A DNA stretch of 64,000 bases from Desmodesmus armatus (Eukaryota > Chlorophyta > Chlorophyceae > Sphaeropleales > Scenedesmaceae), in contig VIIQ02000047.1 in the NCBI GenBank assembly GCA_007449985.2, positions 1 through 64,000 on the forward strand. Reading direction: 5' to 3'. Numbering within the stretch: the first letter of the stretch is position 1; each line of letters starts with the position of its first letter. The translations under genes were made by a program, and so were the position numbers. Positions 1-11,114 of the stretch are shown piece by piece. A model generated the notes under the pieces. That model made no database searches, was not told the DNA's origin, and saw nothing but the letters and a program-made list of their open reading frames with translations.

Positions 1-258
1 CTAAACCCTAAACCCTAAACCCTAAACCCTAAACCCTAAACCCTAAACCCTAAACCCTAAACCCTAAACCCTAAACCCTAAACCCTAAACCCTAAACCCT
101 AAACCCTAAACCCTAAACCCTAAACCCTAAACCCTAAACCCTAAACCCTAAACCCTAAACCCTAAACCCTAAACCCTAAACCCTAAACCCTAAACCTAAA
201 CCCTAAACCCTAAACCCTAAACCCTAAACCCTAAACCCTAAACCCTAAACCCTAAACC
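1..258. repeat. Telomere, CCCTAAA repeat (C-rich strand reading inward)
   Basis: This is an uninterrupted array of the heptamer CCCTAAA from the first base to about position 258, where it stops abruptly at unique sequence. One unit is a 6-mer, CCTAAA, at 195-200. On the opposite strand this reads TTTAGGG, the Arabidopsis-type telomere also known from many green algae. The C-rich strand running 5' to 3' from base 1 is the expected orientation for the left end of a chromosome, so the window starts at a true end rather than at an internal telomere-like block. Confidence 0.97.
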
Positions 259-2422
259 ATGTAGAGGCACTTCCACAAACCCGTTTTTCAGCTGTTGTTT
301 CTGTCAACTCACACTTGTGCACAAACCATTCCAAGGTTGCCCTAGCAGCATGTTCTTCAAGGATTCTAGACATGCCCTTACTTTTGGCAGGGGAGCAATT
401 TTGCCAACTGAATCACTCTCTTCTAGTCGTGGCCCCTATGTGGATGCACTCCCATTTGTCACTCAATGTAATGCAGGGTCACTGCACAGTGTGGGTATGG
501 TGCCAGCTGGGTTCTAGTTGTACCCTGATGTCACATGGCAGTGGGTGCCTATACCTGCCAGCATGTGCAGTGCACCTTGATTGGGTGATTGAAGTCAACA
601 ACACGATTCGGTTCTGCTGCGCCCCTTCACAACAGCGGCAATAGCAGCATCACCAGTGCGCCTGCAGCCCTGTTTTCTTTTTCTGGCGGCAGCACACCGG
701 CAGCAGCAGCGTCTGCCTCCTGCCCAGCCTTACACAGTAGTGGGAGCAGCAACTATTCGCTTGCTGCGCCCCCTGACAGCAGCAGTAGTAGCTTCGGCCC
801 TTGCGCCGCTGCCCCTTTCTTACAGTCCCGGCGAGCGGCTCACGTCGGAGGCCGTCTTCAGCCATGTGCAGGAACTTTCAGCAACAGCACAGGCCCCACC
901 GGCAGCGACAGCAGCACCTGCTACATCAGCGCTGCCAGTGCGCAGTCGTAAGCCAAGTGGCACTGACCGTGTGGTGTCGGAGTCACCACACGATGCAGCT
1001 GAGCCCCCTGCAGCAGCACCCGCTCACCAACGAACCCTACGTTGGTGCGTCTACAGCACCAGCTGCGCAACCTACAGACGCCCATGCCGATGCAGACCCT
1101 CATCGCTACGGTCAGCGCGCATGGTTTGGAGCAGCTGCGGGCGGTACTCACCTAGCTAGGCGAGGTGTTGGCCCTCCCCACTGGCTCATACGTCCCAGTA
1201 GCCAGTGGTGTTTCGAGCGCCCTGGCAGCCTCTCTACTGCAGTCCGGCAGTGTTGTCAAGGCTCCAGCAACCCCCTTGCAGCACCTAGCCAGCCCTGCTG
1301 GTGTGGCTTCAGGCGCCCTGCCTTACAGCAGCCTGGCAGAGGCAGTCCGCAGCAATGGCAGTAGCAACTTGCAACTGACGCATCTCCGACCTATCTCTAT
1401 TACTGTTACCGTTACTGTTACATGGTTCAGGCTGAGTTTCAACATCCCGTAGGGAGCCAACAAGGCTCATGTGGCATATCACAATGGCGCACAAGTTTGT
1501 CTAGGCCACAAAACAAGTCCCACCACGCTCCGCAAAATTGGGCGTGGGCAATGCTAGATATTGGATTGTGCAGCATGCATATTACTCGTCCCGCCGGAGC
1601 ATGCTGCACGAACTTTGTTGGGGTGTTTATCGTATTAAAATGTTTGATGTTGCTAAATTCTACTGATTGTTGAGGTGTTTTTGAGTAGGTATGGCGTTGT
1701 GCCGCACTTGATAAGCCCATGTTGCAGCATCTGGACTTTTTTGCATTGGGCCACAATTGTTGAGCACAGCTATAGACGACTGCCACTAGCGCCATGCAGT
1801 CAAGTGCTCCCCACCCCATCAATGTGCGCTACACACACCGAATGCTGATGCAGGCACCTGCTCCCCTCCCCCACCCCCCCCCCCACCCCCAGTCCTTGCA
1901 GCATGCTCTGACGGGACAAGTATGTTACAGCTTGAGGCCACAACAGCAACATCATACAAAATGTTATGTGCAAGGAAGTTGCCAACAACAGCCAGCAATG
2001 GCAGCATCTTCTCAATATGCAAAAACCCATATCATGCATGCATATTGATTGCTTACTCCCCGTACAAGTGCAACATGCACACAAGAGCTGTTGTCTTGAA
2101 CTGATTGGGTGGTTGACAGTGATGCAACAAAAAAGCTAATTGAGTATGTGCATTGAACTGCCATCAAGACAAGGTCAGCCAAAGGGGTATGCAAAGATCA
2201 GTCCAACATCAACGCTTGCCAATTGGAAGGATGTTCAAGCATACTCAAAAAGTGGGCATGCCTAAACTCCACTACATAGCCTCTGCACCAAGCACTGGAT
2301 TGTTGTTTGCCGATACCCCACTTGCAAACCAACAATTAGCAAAGCACCGCCAGATGGAAGCAACGTCTCCAACAAGGCTGGTGTGTCCGTGTGTATCTTT
2401 TCTGGTGCAGCAAATGCACGGC
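259..2422. other. Subtelomeric stretch with no convincing intact gene
   Basis: Between the telomere and the first recognisable gene there is about 2.2 kb. From about 590 to 1450 the sequence is rich in GCA/CAG codons and all three forward frames stay open for long stretches, which is a compositional effect. A poly-C run lies at about 1875-1887. From 1450 to 2420 I see nothing recognisable. A TTACA at 1925-1929, TGTAA on the minus strand, could be the polyadenylation signal of the minus-strand carrier gene that ends at 2423. No typical subtelomeric satellite is visible. Confidence 0.5.
1033..1452 (+). pseudogene. Degraded reading frame, unknown family
   Basis: One forward frame reads as fairly ordinary protein: an amphipathic stretch (NPTLVRLQHQLRN, then IATVSAHGLEQLRAVLT), a TAG stop at 1153-1155, then LGEVLALPTGSYVPVASG and a serine/alanine-rich tail to about 1450. 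Only the single in-frame stop separates the two halves. No family was recognised. It may be a remnant of a gene or mobile element, or chance in GC-rich sequence, since the other two frames here are also open. Confidence 0.2.
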
Positions 2423-3741
2423 TCAAGAGGTGACACGGACTGCCAGTTGGTGCACAGGCACATGCTGCCCGATCTGCTGCGACTTTTGTAGGATAGCCTC
2501 AATGCCCCGCATCGTGGCTGCAGCACTGCCGTGTACTTGCTCCTTGATCATCAACATGAGAGCCTGCGCACGCGAGGCGGGAAAGCCCACCCGGTCATTG
2601 TGTCAGAGACTGCCATTACCGGTGCACAACAGGCAACACTCAATGCAAGGGTACTCTCCATGCTCAAGGAACCTGCTGATGGAAGAAGCAGACGACAGAA
2701 CTGAGCAATCACACGTAGTTCATGACGTCTTTTACAACAATCCCCCCACCACCCCGCAGCTGACCCGCACCCCCCCCCCCCCGGGTTGAATCAACCACAT
2801 CCGCATGCACTGTGCTCACCGCGTTGAGTGCTGTCTGCAGGATCTTGCTCTCCATGCCCTTGAAGAACCCTCCCAGCCCCTCCTCTCGCGTGATGCGGCA
2901 GATGCAGTCCCATGTGCCTGTGTACCTGTACCATATCACAGAGAACAAAGATGTCAGCTCGAAAGTGCCGTGAAGCAATGATACAGGCCTGACAGCAGCT
3001 TGCGCATACCATAATGGTACATGCCAAACACCCACTCTGTGTCTGCTGCTCATGCAGTTCTCCAGCGTTTGGGATGGGTGGAAGGCATAGCTTCATTGTC
3101 AAGCCCCCTTTGCGGCAAAGCAGCTGATGAAAAATGTTGTCTTACAAAGTGCAGAGGACACAAAGGCGTGAAGCTCCCAACACGGTTGTGCATTGAATGT
3201 AACCAATGCATACGTGACAGCGCACTTACTGTAGCTCTGCCGCTGTGTGGCTGCTGGTGGCCTGCAGCCTGCTCTTGATGACAATCATAGGGTAGGTCAC
3301 GACAGTAGCAGCAATCTTGGCAGCAGCACCTGAAAGCAAACAAAGTACAGAGCTGAGTGCATTACGCTTCAGCACACACTGCCTCCCCTGGTTTTGGTCA
3401 AGCCCCAATTGCAGCGGCAGCCACATGTGTCTGACTGTGCCAGCCAGTGCTGACCAAAGCACAATTGAGTGTTCACACAGAACACCTGCAATGTACCCAG
3501 CTGACTAACCCCACCAGCTTCCACTGTTCCACTTGTCGGCAGTGCTCACCCAACAAGAAGACTTCTGCAGGTGCCAGCTTGACCCTGCTGCTGCTGCTGC
3601 CTGGTGGTGCTGCTGACAGCCCCATGCGCTTGCGCTTCAGGGCTGCATGCCGCTGCGTTAGCCACTCGTAGGCCATGTACTGCACAGCAGGGTTCACCAC
3701 CAGGATGAGGTTTGGGGCAAGGCCTGCAAGCGCAGCAGGTG

Positions 3742-3810
<69 letters not shown>

Positions 3811-6050
3811 GCAGCAGAAGCAGCAGCAGCAGAAGCAGCAGAAGCAGAAGCAGCAGAAGCAGTTGTCCTAGTGAGTGTGATGCACGAAGGGCTGCTGAGG
3901 TGTGTTGTTGTGACGTGATCATGTGCTGCCTCCAACCCTGCACACGTGACCTGGAGTGTCTCAGTCACAAGCACTCCATATGCAGTTATGATAGTCGTGC
4001 ATTTGCGGGCACTGGGAACCAGATGCAGTGCCGGGGAGGGGATGCTGCCCCCTTGGGTGTCTCCTCCCCCCTCAGAATGCAACTTCACCCATGCCACGCT
4101 CTCACAGTGCTTACCCTTCCAGAAGCCAGTGACTCCATCGTCCCGCATGACGGTCTGGATGACGCCCCACGCATCACTCCTGATGTGCTGGTAGGGCTGG
4201 CCCTTGGAGGCCAGCTGGCGCTTCAGAGTGGATGTGGCCTGCATCTGTGTGGCGATCACCTGAAGCAAGGAAGGGGCATGACCGGTGCAAGGGGCAGAAG
4301 GTGCTGTTGATCCAATGTGCAGGTATGCATGATGGTGAAGGTGCATGCGATCTTACTTGTCTTCCTGTCTGTCAACACACCAGCAGGCAGCTCTCTGGCT
4401 CTACTGCTGTGGCCGGCCACAATCAAGTCGGCACTGGCAACTGCAAGCAGGCTGAGCAACACAACATGCTGGTATGACAGGGTGGGGGCAGCAGTGGAAA
4501 ACAGCTTCTCTTGGTAACAGCTGCAGTCAGTCTATGCCTCCCCCCCCCCCCTGATCCCCCTTTGCCTTCAACGCAGATGCTGTGTGATTTCCCCCTCATC
4601 ATTCCGCCCACCTGTGCTGGTGATGTGACGATCATGTTCACTGCTCCTGCCACTGCTGCCACTAGCAGCGACGCTGGCACCCCAATGTCCTCAGTGCGTG
4701 CTGCAACTGTGCCGGCAGCAACTGGGGGCAGGCCCCTGCGTTTGTGGTTGGCTGATACGACTGCGGCGCGCAGCAAGCTGTAAAAATAGAAGTAGATCTG
4801 CAGCAGGAGGACACACAGGAAAGGTGAGCAAGGGCAGCTGGTGCTGAATGCCTTCTGCTGATGCTCCTTTGAGAATGCAAGATGGTGCTGGCGGTCTGGA
4901 GGCGAAATCGGGTGAAGGCTAAGACCTTGAAAAAAACCTCCGCATACGACACCTGCTTGCTGGACTGGGTGTTGGATTGGGGCAAGAAGCAGTGTGCCTT
5001 GTCTGACACTGACTCATGCTGGCTTGGTCGCACAGCAGCATTCGACAGCCCTGCTCCTGCTCAACCTCACTTCTTAGCTACCTTACAAACTAAGAAGGGC
5101 CTAAACGGCACTCTCAGTGCGTCATGGCCAAGAGCTGCTGCGGACACTGGTGCAGACCAACCACAAGGACACGTTGGCCCTGTGTGCTTGCATCATATCT
5201 TTTGTTGAAACTGCTGGACACTGTACCTGCCTCTATGTGCACTGCATTCAGCACTTGCGCCGCCACTCACCGCCTGTGATGCCACTGTCTCAATGGCTGC
5301 AGGCTTCAGGCCGGAGTAGAGCACCCCCAGGGGGCCCAGCAGCGTCTGCAGCAGCTTCACAGGGCTGCGCAGCAGCTCCTGGCGCTCCTGTGCGGTCAGC
5401 TTGCGGCCCTTGCTGCTCTCCTGCATGCGGATGGCCTTCAGGGTGCTGCAGGAGCAATACGCATAACACAAGGCAGGCGCAGAGCGTTAGGCGGCAGCCG
5501 GGCCGTCACATTACTTGCGAGCCTCTCCCTGCCCTTTGCAGAAAAAAAGTGGGCATGTCCAAGGTATAGGGGGTGAGGGCTGACCAAAGGTAGGGGTGTG
5601 GGCGCTGCAGACCAGCTGCGTTGGGTTTTCATCATCATTCCCATGTGGAGGGGTGTTGACTGTACGTCTAATGCACATAGTGCAGACATGGAAGAGGTGA
5701 AACATGCGATGGACATCAGCGACACACATTCTGCTGACATCCAAGTTGCTGTGGTGACTGCTGCTGTGTTTGCGTAGTAAGCCCAACAGTAGTCTGGTGC
5801 AACACGCTGCCAGCTCTTTGCACACATGACGCACGCACCCCTATGCTGCGCCCTGGCCCTGGCCTGTGCAATGCGCATGTGCCTGACGCACACTGGCTGC
5901 TGCAGAGCTGCTTCAGAGCACCAGGAATGATGTGTGGGGGTTCATAGCGGGTTCAATCACTTACTATGCTGTCTTGAGTGGGTAGGTGGCACACAGCGCC
6001 ACCAGGGAGCCGATACCTCCAGCCATTGCCTCCACACCTGGAGAGCTCAT
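2423..6050 (-). CDS. SLC25 family carrier, peroxisomal NAD/CoA carrier type (PXN/PMP34-like)
   Basis: Eight exons on the minus strand, with phase continuous throughout: 6050-5965, 5445-5271, 4797-4612, 4259-4115, 3723-3550, 3329-3230, 2925-2820, 2563-2423, giving 370 residues. The three carrier repeats are visible, with signature segments YPLKTAYTLKAIRMQ, SPAQVIATQMQ and YPMIVIKSRLQ. The matrix-side motif TREEGLGGFFKGMESKIL follows in the third repeat. The short N-terminus (MSSPGVEAMAGGIGSL) and the IYFYFYSLLR helix after repeat 1 resemble the PXN/SLC25A17 group, which exchanges NAD, CoA and adenine nucleotides across the peroxisomal membrane. The length is slightly above the usual 310-340 residues because of serine/lysine insertions. 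The acidic residue of the classic PxD/ExxK motif is missing in each repeat, which I recall as typical of this subgroup. Exact substrate is inference. The gene is divergent from the WDR91 homologue. Confidence 0.88.
3745..3861 (+). repeat. CAG microsatellite in a carrier-gene intron
   Basis: About 117 bp of CAG triplets, pure at the left and increasingly interrupted by AAG triplets at the right. It lies in the intron between carrier exons 4115-4259 and 3550-3723, so the transcript carries CTG. It opens long alanine, serine and leucine frames that are not genes. Confidence 0.9.
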
Positions 6051-6573
6051 GTTTGCTGCTACTGGAACGTTCTGGAGTCTATCAACAGTGTGCAACAGTT
6101 CAAGTTCTGCCTTTCACAGAGTATGTCGAAACAATTGCCGAAACAGTCTGTCAACAGTCTGCAACAGTCTGTCAACAACAGCAGTCGCAAAACAAGAGCT
6201 GAACGCTGCTGAAGCAACGAACGACTGGAGCAGGTTGTACACAAATGTCACATAGACCTTCTCAAGCAGCGACTCGGCCATGTCCCTCCTGTGATACTGC
6301 AGCGTAATGAACTGACACGTCAGCTGCAACAGACGGGCTAGCAACAGCCGCTTTGACAGAATTTGATAGATTCAGAAAGCTTATTTGTTAGAAACGTGCT
6401 TTGGTCCTCGCGCTAGCTTGCTATCCATCAAGTCCCACCTCTGATCACAGATCTGCTGTCTGTGCTGCTGCCTATGCCAGCACCACGTGGCCATCAGACA
6501 TACACATAGCACAGTGCACTGCCCCTGATCTTTCTACATAACAACTGTTAGTGCCCCAGCTAGACTCTGAATT
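6051..6573. promoter_or_regulatory. Divergent intergenic region (carrier / WDR91 promoters)
   Basis: This 523-bp gap separates two start codons facing away from each other and must hold both promoters and 5' UTRs. Between about 6075 and 6180 a short imperfect repeat recurs (CAACAGTCTGTCAACAGTC-like units). A minus-strand frame starting at 6280 (MAESLLEKVYVTFVYN) runs through this repeat and is probably a fortuitous upstream frame. I see no TATA-like element that I would defend. Confidence 0.4.
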
Positions 6574-9500
6574 GTGTCACCTGGGCAGTCCTATGACCAG
6601 TCGCCCAGCACCGCCACTTCTGCAGTGAAACTAGTCAGCGATACGGTCATCCAGCAATCCACAATCAAGTCTACCCATGCACAAACAACCAGCGTGGTTG
6701 TAGGCACCGTCCTTCAACCGTCACATTCTGCAGCCAGAGCAGCAGCAATGGGGACTGGAGTGGATGCCCTTCCCTACATCGATGCATTGATCAAGGAGTA
6801 CCTGCTCTTCCGTGGCTTCACCGCCACACTGTCAGCATTCAACAAGGTGAAGCTTGATGTATGGGCCTGAAGAGTGGCAAGAGGGCATCAGCAGTGTCAT
6901 AGCATGCAAGCTGGGGTAGGCAATGCTGTGTGGTGCAGTTGGCATTGCAATGGCATGTGTCAACTGCACGGCAGCAGTCGCTGAAGTGGCGCGTGGCAAT
7001 GTTAAGCTACATTTATACGTGGAGAGTTGCTGACCCAGGGGGTGTTGCTCCTCTGCAGCTAATAGCGTAGAAGTGCTGACAGCAGTAGATGACGTTGTGG
7101 GGTTCAGGCCATGCAGCCTGTCTGGGAAGTCTTATGCCGTTCAAGTGCCCTCCCTGTAAGATGGAAGGCTGGTCAATTCATGCTGGTGTCACGAGGTGTT
7201 GCAAGTCAATGCCACCCATCCTACCCCCCGCCCCTGTACCCTCATGCGCATGCACATGCTCCCCCCTTCCCTTCTTCCAGGACTTGTCTGCTGACCCCGG
7301 GTGTGGGTTCCAGGCTGAGCGCATCACTGAGTTGATATTCAGGCAGCTCATCCCCTCACTGGACTGCCAGCAGCTGGTCGAATTCTTGGAGTACCTCAAC
7401 ATGCAGTGAGTTGCAAGAAGGGAACCGGAACGGTATGGGGAAGGGCTGAAGGTGTTGGCAGAGCCACAGTATTACAGCAAGCTGCAGCAGCAGCAGCTGA
7501 GGGTGCTGCAAGTTGTGAGTGCAAGTTCATAGTATCTGTGTCATATTATCTCAGAGAGCTTGATGTTGATGCATGTGGCCACACTCCTTGCGCTAGTCCT
7601 CGCTGTCCCCTTACCTCTCCTTGCCCCCCCCCCCCCCCCCCCCCGCGCTCCTTGCCAGGCTGTACAGTCGGCTGGACAGCCGCTATGAGCCTCTTGTGTC
7701 TGCCGTTGAGGCTGACCTGCTGCGGCTGTTCCTGGTGACAGCGCACAGGGCCGGCAGACCCGACTGCATGGCAGAGTTCTTCAGGCTGTATGGGCCCCAG
7801 CTCATCAGCAACAGCAGCAGAAGCAGCAGCAGCAACATCAGTGGCGGCAGTTTTGGCGGGCAGGACGCTGCAGCAGGGGACTGGAGGGAGTGGTTCCTGC
7901 TGCCCTACCTGCAGAACCCTGAGAAGGAGCCACGCTTCCAGGTACAACTGCCGTGTGTTCATCAAGGGGTGGTTGCCGGGGATAGTGACTGCATCGCAGC
8001 TGCTGGTGTTTTTTGTATGCAAATGCTCACTGCCAGTTGCCATGTGAGCATTATACTGCACCCCCCCCTCCCTCTCCAAGTGACCCACTCCATGTGCTGA
8101 TGTGTGCCTTGAACGTGCAGTTGTACTTCAGCAGTGAATGGTCGTCCCTGCTGGAGGTGTCATTCAGGAACTTCATCGCAGGTGGGAGGCAGCAGGGCAC
8201 CTGGTCCAAAGCTTTGAGCCAATCACTGCAGCCCCGTGCTGTTTTCAACTTCGCAGTATTGACCGTATCTGAACCTGTATCTCAAGCTTCATGCACATAC
8301 GCATCGCCAGCCTGTCAACTTGCACTGCCGTCTGTGTGTGCCTGTGTGTTGGTCCAGGTGTTGTGCGCAGTCTGCCGCTCCCTGCAGTGCTGCGCTTCAA
8401 CACCGACAGGAGACTGCGGCTGGCACTGCAGCAGCAGGTACACTGGGGCTAGGGGGAACCTGCCAGGGGTGACAGCAAGGGCAGGGGCAGCAGAGGTCAG
8501 CACTCCAATCAGACTTGTCACGCTTGCTGTTGTTCTCCAGGTTATAGGCTCCACCATGCGTATCTGTGGCCAGGGGGCGGGACTTGTTGCTGGAGGGGGG
8601 CAGGGAGCCAAAAGGATCAAGCAAGGGTTTGGTCCCACGCAGATGCTCATGACAGCAGCACAGGGTCATGCACCACCACTCGTCGGTCCTTGTGCATCCA
8701 CCCCCAAACCACCTGCCACCCCCCCTCCCTTCTGGGTGCCCCAGGTGCATGCTCTGCAATCAGAGCTGGAGCGCACAAAGCAGCAGTTGGACTCGGCCCT
8801 GCAACAAGTTCAGCAGCACGAGCAGCAGCAACAAGCAGTGCCCAGGCTGCCACCGCTGCAGGAAGGCCAAGACCATGACTCTGGCCTAGCGCAACAGCAG
8901 CAGCAGCAGCAGCCTGTGCTGCAGGGCTCCAGCACGCGCACCAGCAGCGCACCACCTCACACAACCTCGGCCTTCCTGCCAGGTGCCAGCAGCAGCACAC
9001 ACAGCGCTGCTGCTGCTGCTGGCCACGAGGTGGCTGAGGGCCCAAGCCCCCTCCGCCCAGTGCCCGGCAGCAGGTCAGCACTGACCCCCATAGGGGGTTC
9101 AGGCCTGTTTGAGCTGCTGCCACAGCACAGTGGGCCGGTAGTGCTGCCAGGTACTGCTGGCAGCAGTGGGGCAGGCAGCAGTGCTGCAGGGGGAGTGGTG
9201 GCTCCAGGGGTGCCCAGGCACATGGGTGGTCACGCCAGGGGCACATCGTTCAGTGGCAGCATCAGCTTTGATGCCCTGTCAGCAGCAGCAGTGCTGGGGG
9301 CTGAGTCACAGGCTGAGGGGGAGGGAATTGATACAGCTGCCTCAGGCGAGCATGACACAAGTATCCCTCAACAGACTGACGCTGACCCGCAGCAAGGAAC
9401 TGAGCAGCAGCAGCAGCAGCAGGAAGATGTGGTTGGTCGGCCCATCCCGCATCCAGCTGTCAGGAGCAGCAGCAGGTCATCTGCTGCCTCCTCTGGCTCC

Positions 9501-11114
9501 CTGCCACCTGCCCTGGCTATTGCTGGTCTTGGCCCTGCCCCCAGCCCCCACAGCATCCCCACACCCCGCAGCAGCAGCGCCAGCGGCGTGCCGCTGTCTA
9601 CCTCTCCTGTGATGTCCTGGGCGGGTGGCAGCAGCAGCAGCAGTGGGGTGAGGGCACGGCACATACCCCCTGCAGGCATCAGCGCGGCAGCGGGCTATGG
9701 AGGGGGTGCTGGCAGTGGAGGTGGCCTGGCAGGAGGGATGGGAGGAGTGCAGCCTGCTGCTGTGACAGTGCAGGCACTCACTGCCGTACCAGCAGGCAGC
9801 GGTGTCACTATCGCTTATCAGCAGCACCAACCTGGCCCTGCAGCTGCTGCAGGGGGCAGTGCTGGCGAGGGGAGTGGTGCCACTCAGGGCAGTGTTGCTG
9901 CTGTGGCGTTCTCACCCTCTGGCGGCAATGTTGCCAGCGTCGTGGCCGGCAGCAGCAGTGTTCACATTTGGTCGCCGGCGGGGCTGCCTGGCAATGCAGC
10001 ACGTGCAGCTGTGGTGGGGTGCGGGGCGCCTGTCACGTGTGTGTCCTGGGACAGCAGGGCAGACAAGCTGATGCTGATCGGCTGTGCTGCTGGTGGCGGG
10101 GTGAGGGCCTGGCATGCTGACACACGCCGCATCATGGACAGCGTGCCGGCAGAGCCTGGCTTCCCTGTTGTGGCAGCTGTGAGTGCTTGCCCGTCTGAGC
10201 CAACATTCGTGGTTGCAGCCAACAGCACTGACAGCGCCGGCAGCTTGAGCAGGCAGCAGCAGCTGCAGCAGCAGCCTCAGGGGCGGCTGGTGACGTACAA
10301 TGCACGGTCGTTCAAGCGCAGCAGTGTGCTGGCAGTGCCGCCCGACACTGGCCTGGTGTCGCTCGCATACAGCAGCAGTGGCGTGCAGCTGGTGGTGGGC
10401 ACCACTGCAGGCACAGCTCTGCTGTATGAGCCAAACAGCCGCACCACACCCTTGTGCGTGTGGAACGTGGCAACAGCCGTCACTGAACGTCTTTCAGCTG
10501 CTGCTGTTGCCAGCGACAAGGCTGTGCAGGTGTTGTGGCGGTCGGCAGGGGCAGTGGGGCGCAGCAGCAGTGGCAGTGGTGGGGGTGGGGGTGCTGGCAG
10601 CATGCTGACACTCTGTGGTGGTGTGCTGTGTGAATGGGTGGTGAGCGGCAGCAGCAGCGGCACCAGGGCTCCTGTGGCAGCATTTGATGTTGTGGCTGCT
10701 GCACAGGATGCTTTGTCTGTTCAGGCTCAGCGAGGGTTTAGGCCGCCTTCTGAGAGTGAGGGGCCTGCCGAGCAGCAGGAGGGGCCCACATCTGGTGAGC
10801 CTCACCTGCAGGTGGGGTCTGTATGGTGCTGTGGGGCTGCTGTGTCCCCTGATGGCGGCAGTGTGGCTGTGCTGTGCTCAGCTGATGCTGCTGGGGTGCT
10901 GATGCTGCTGAGGGCTACAGCAGGCGGTGATGCTGGTGGCAGGGAGCCACCGGCAGCTGGGGGCAGGCCCTCATGGGGTGGTGAGGCGAGTGTTTTGCTG
11001 TCCGGCAGCATGTTGGCTGGGTGTGCGGCTGTGCTGAGCTGGCACTCAGGGGGCAGAGTTCTTGTAGTGGGAGGCAGGGGCAGCAGCAGCATCACCATTG
11101 GCCTGCCAGAGTAG
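6574..11114 (+). CDS. WDR91: WDR91 homologue: LisH-like N-terminus, coiled coil, C-terminal WD40 propeller
   Basis: Six exons: 6574-6846, 7281-7405, 7659-7941, 8121-8181, 8358-8437, 8745-11114, in phase, giving 1,063 residues, or 1,005 if the ATG at 6748 is used. The second ATG fits the animal start better, since IDALIKEYLLFRGF aligns with the WDR91 N-terminus. Further family marks are FQAERITELIFRQLIPSLD, DWREWFLLPYLQNPEKEP and LPAVLRFNTDRRLR. A coiled coil follows at residues 275-305 (VHALQSELERTKQQLDSAL). About 350 residues of Ser/Gln/Gly-rich linker precede WD40-like blades from residue ~655 (VAFSPSGGNVASVV, SVHIWSP). In animals WDR91 is a Rab7 effector that restrains PI3P during early-to-late endosome conversion; the algal role is inferred. 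Intron 2 has a 21-nt poly-C run at 7624-7644 just before its acceptor. Confidence 0.85.

Noticed and set aside
3473..3943. Minus-strand frame with a long leucine run, and plus-strand serine and alanine runs
   Set aside because: Produced by the CAG microsatellite in the carrier intron; the real exon in this area is 3550-3723.
6114..6344. MAESLLEKVYVTFVYN frame as the carrier's first exon
   Set aside because: The carrier already has a natural N-terminus (MSSPGVEAMAGGIGSL) matching the family; this frame runs into a short repeat.
8013..8744. Continuous 1,033-codon frame taken as one exon from 8013
   Set aside because: The part before 8745 crosses two introns; WDR91-like segments at 8121-8181 and 8358-8437 lie in other phases.
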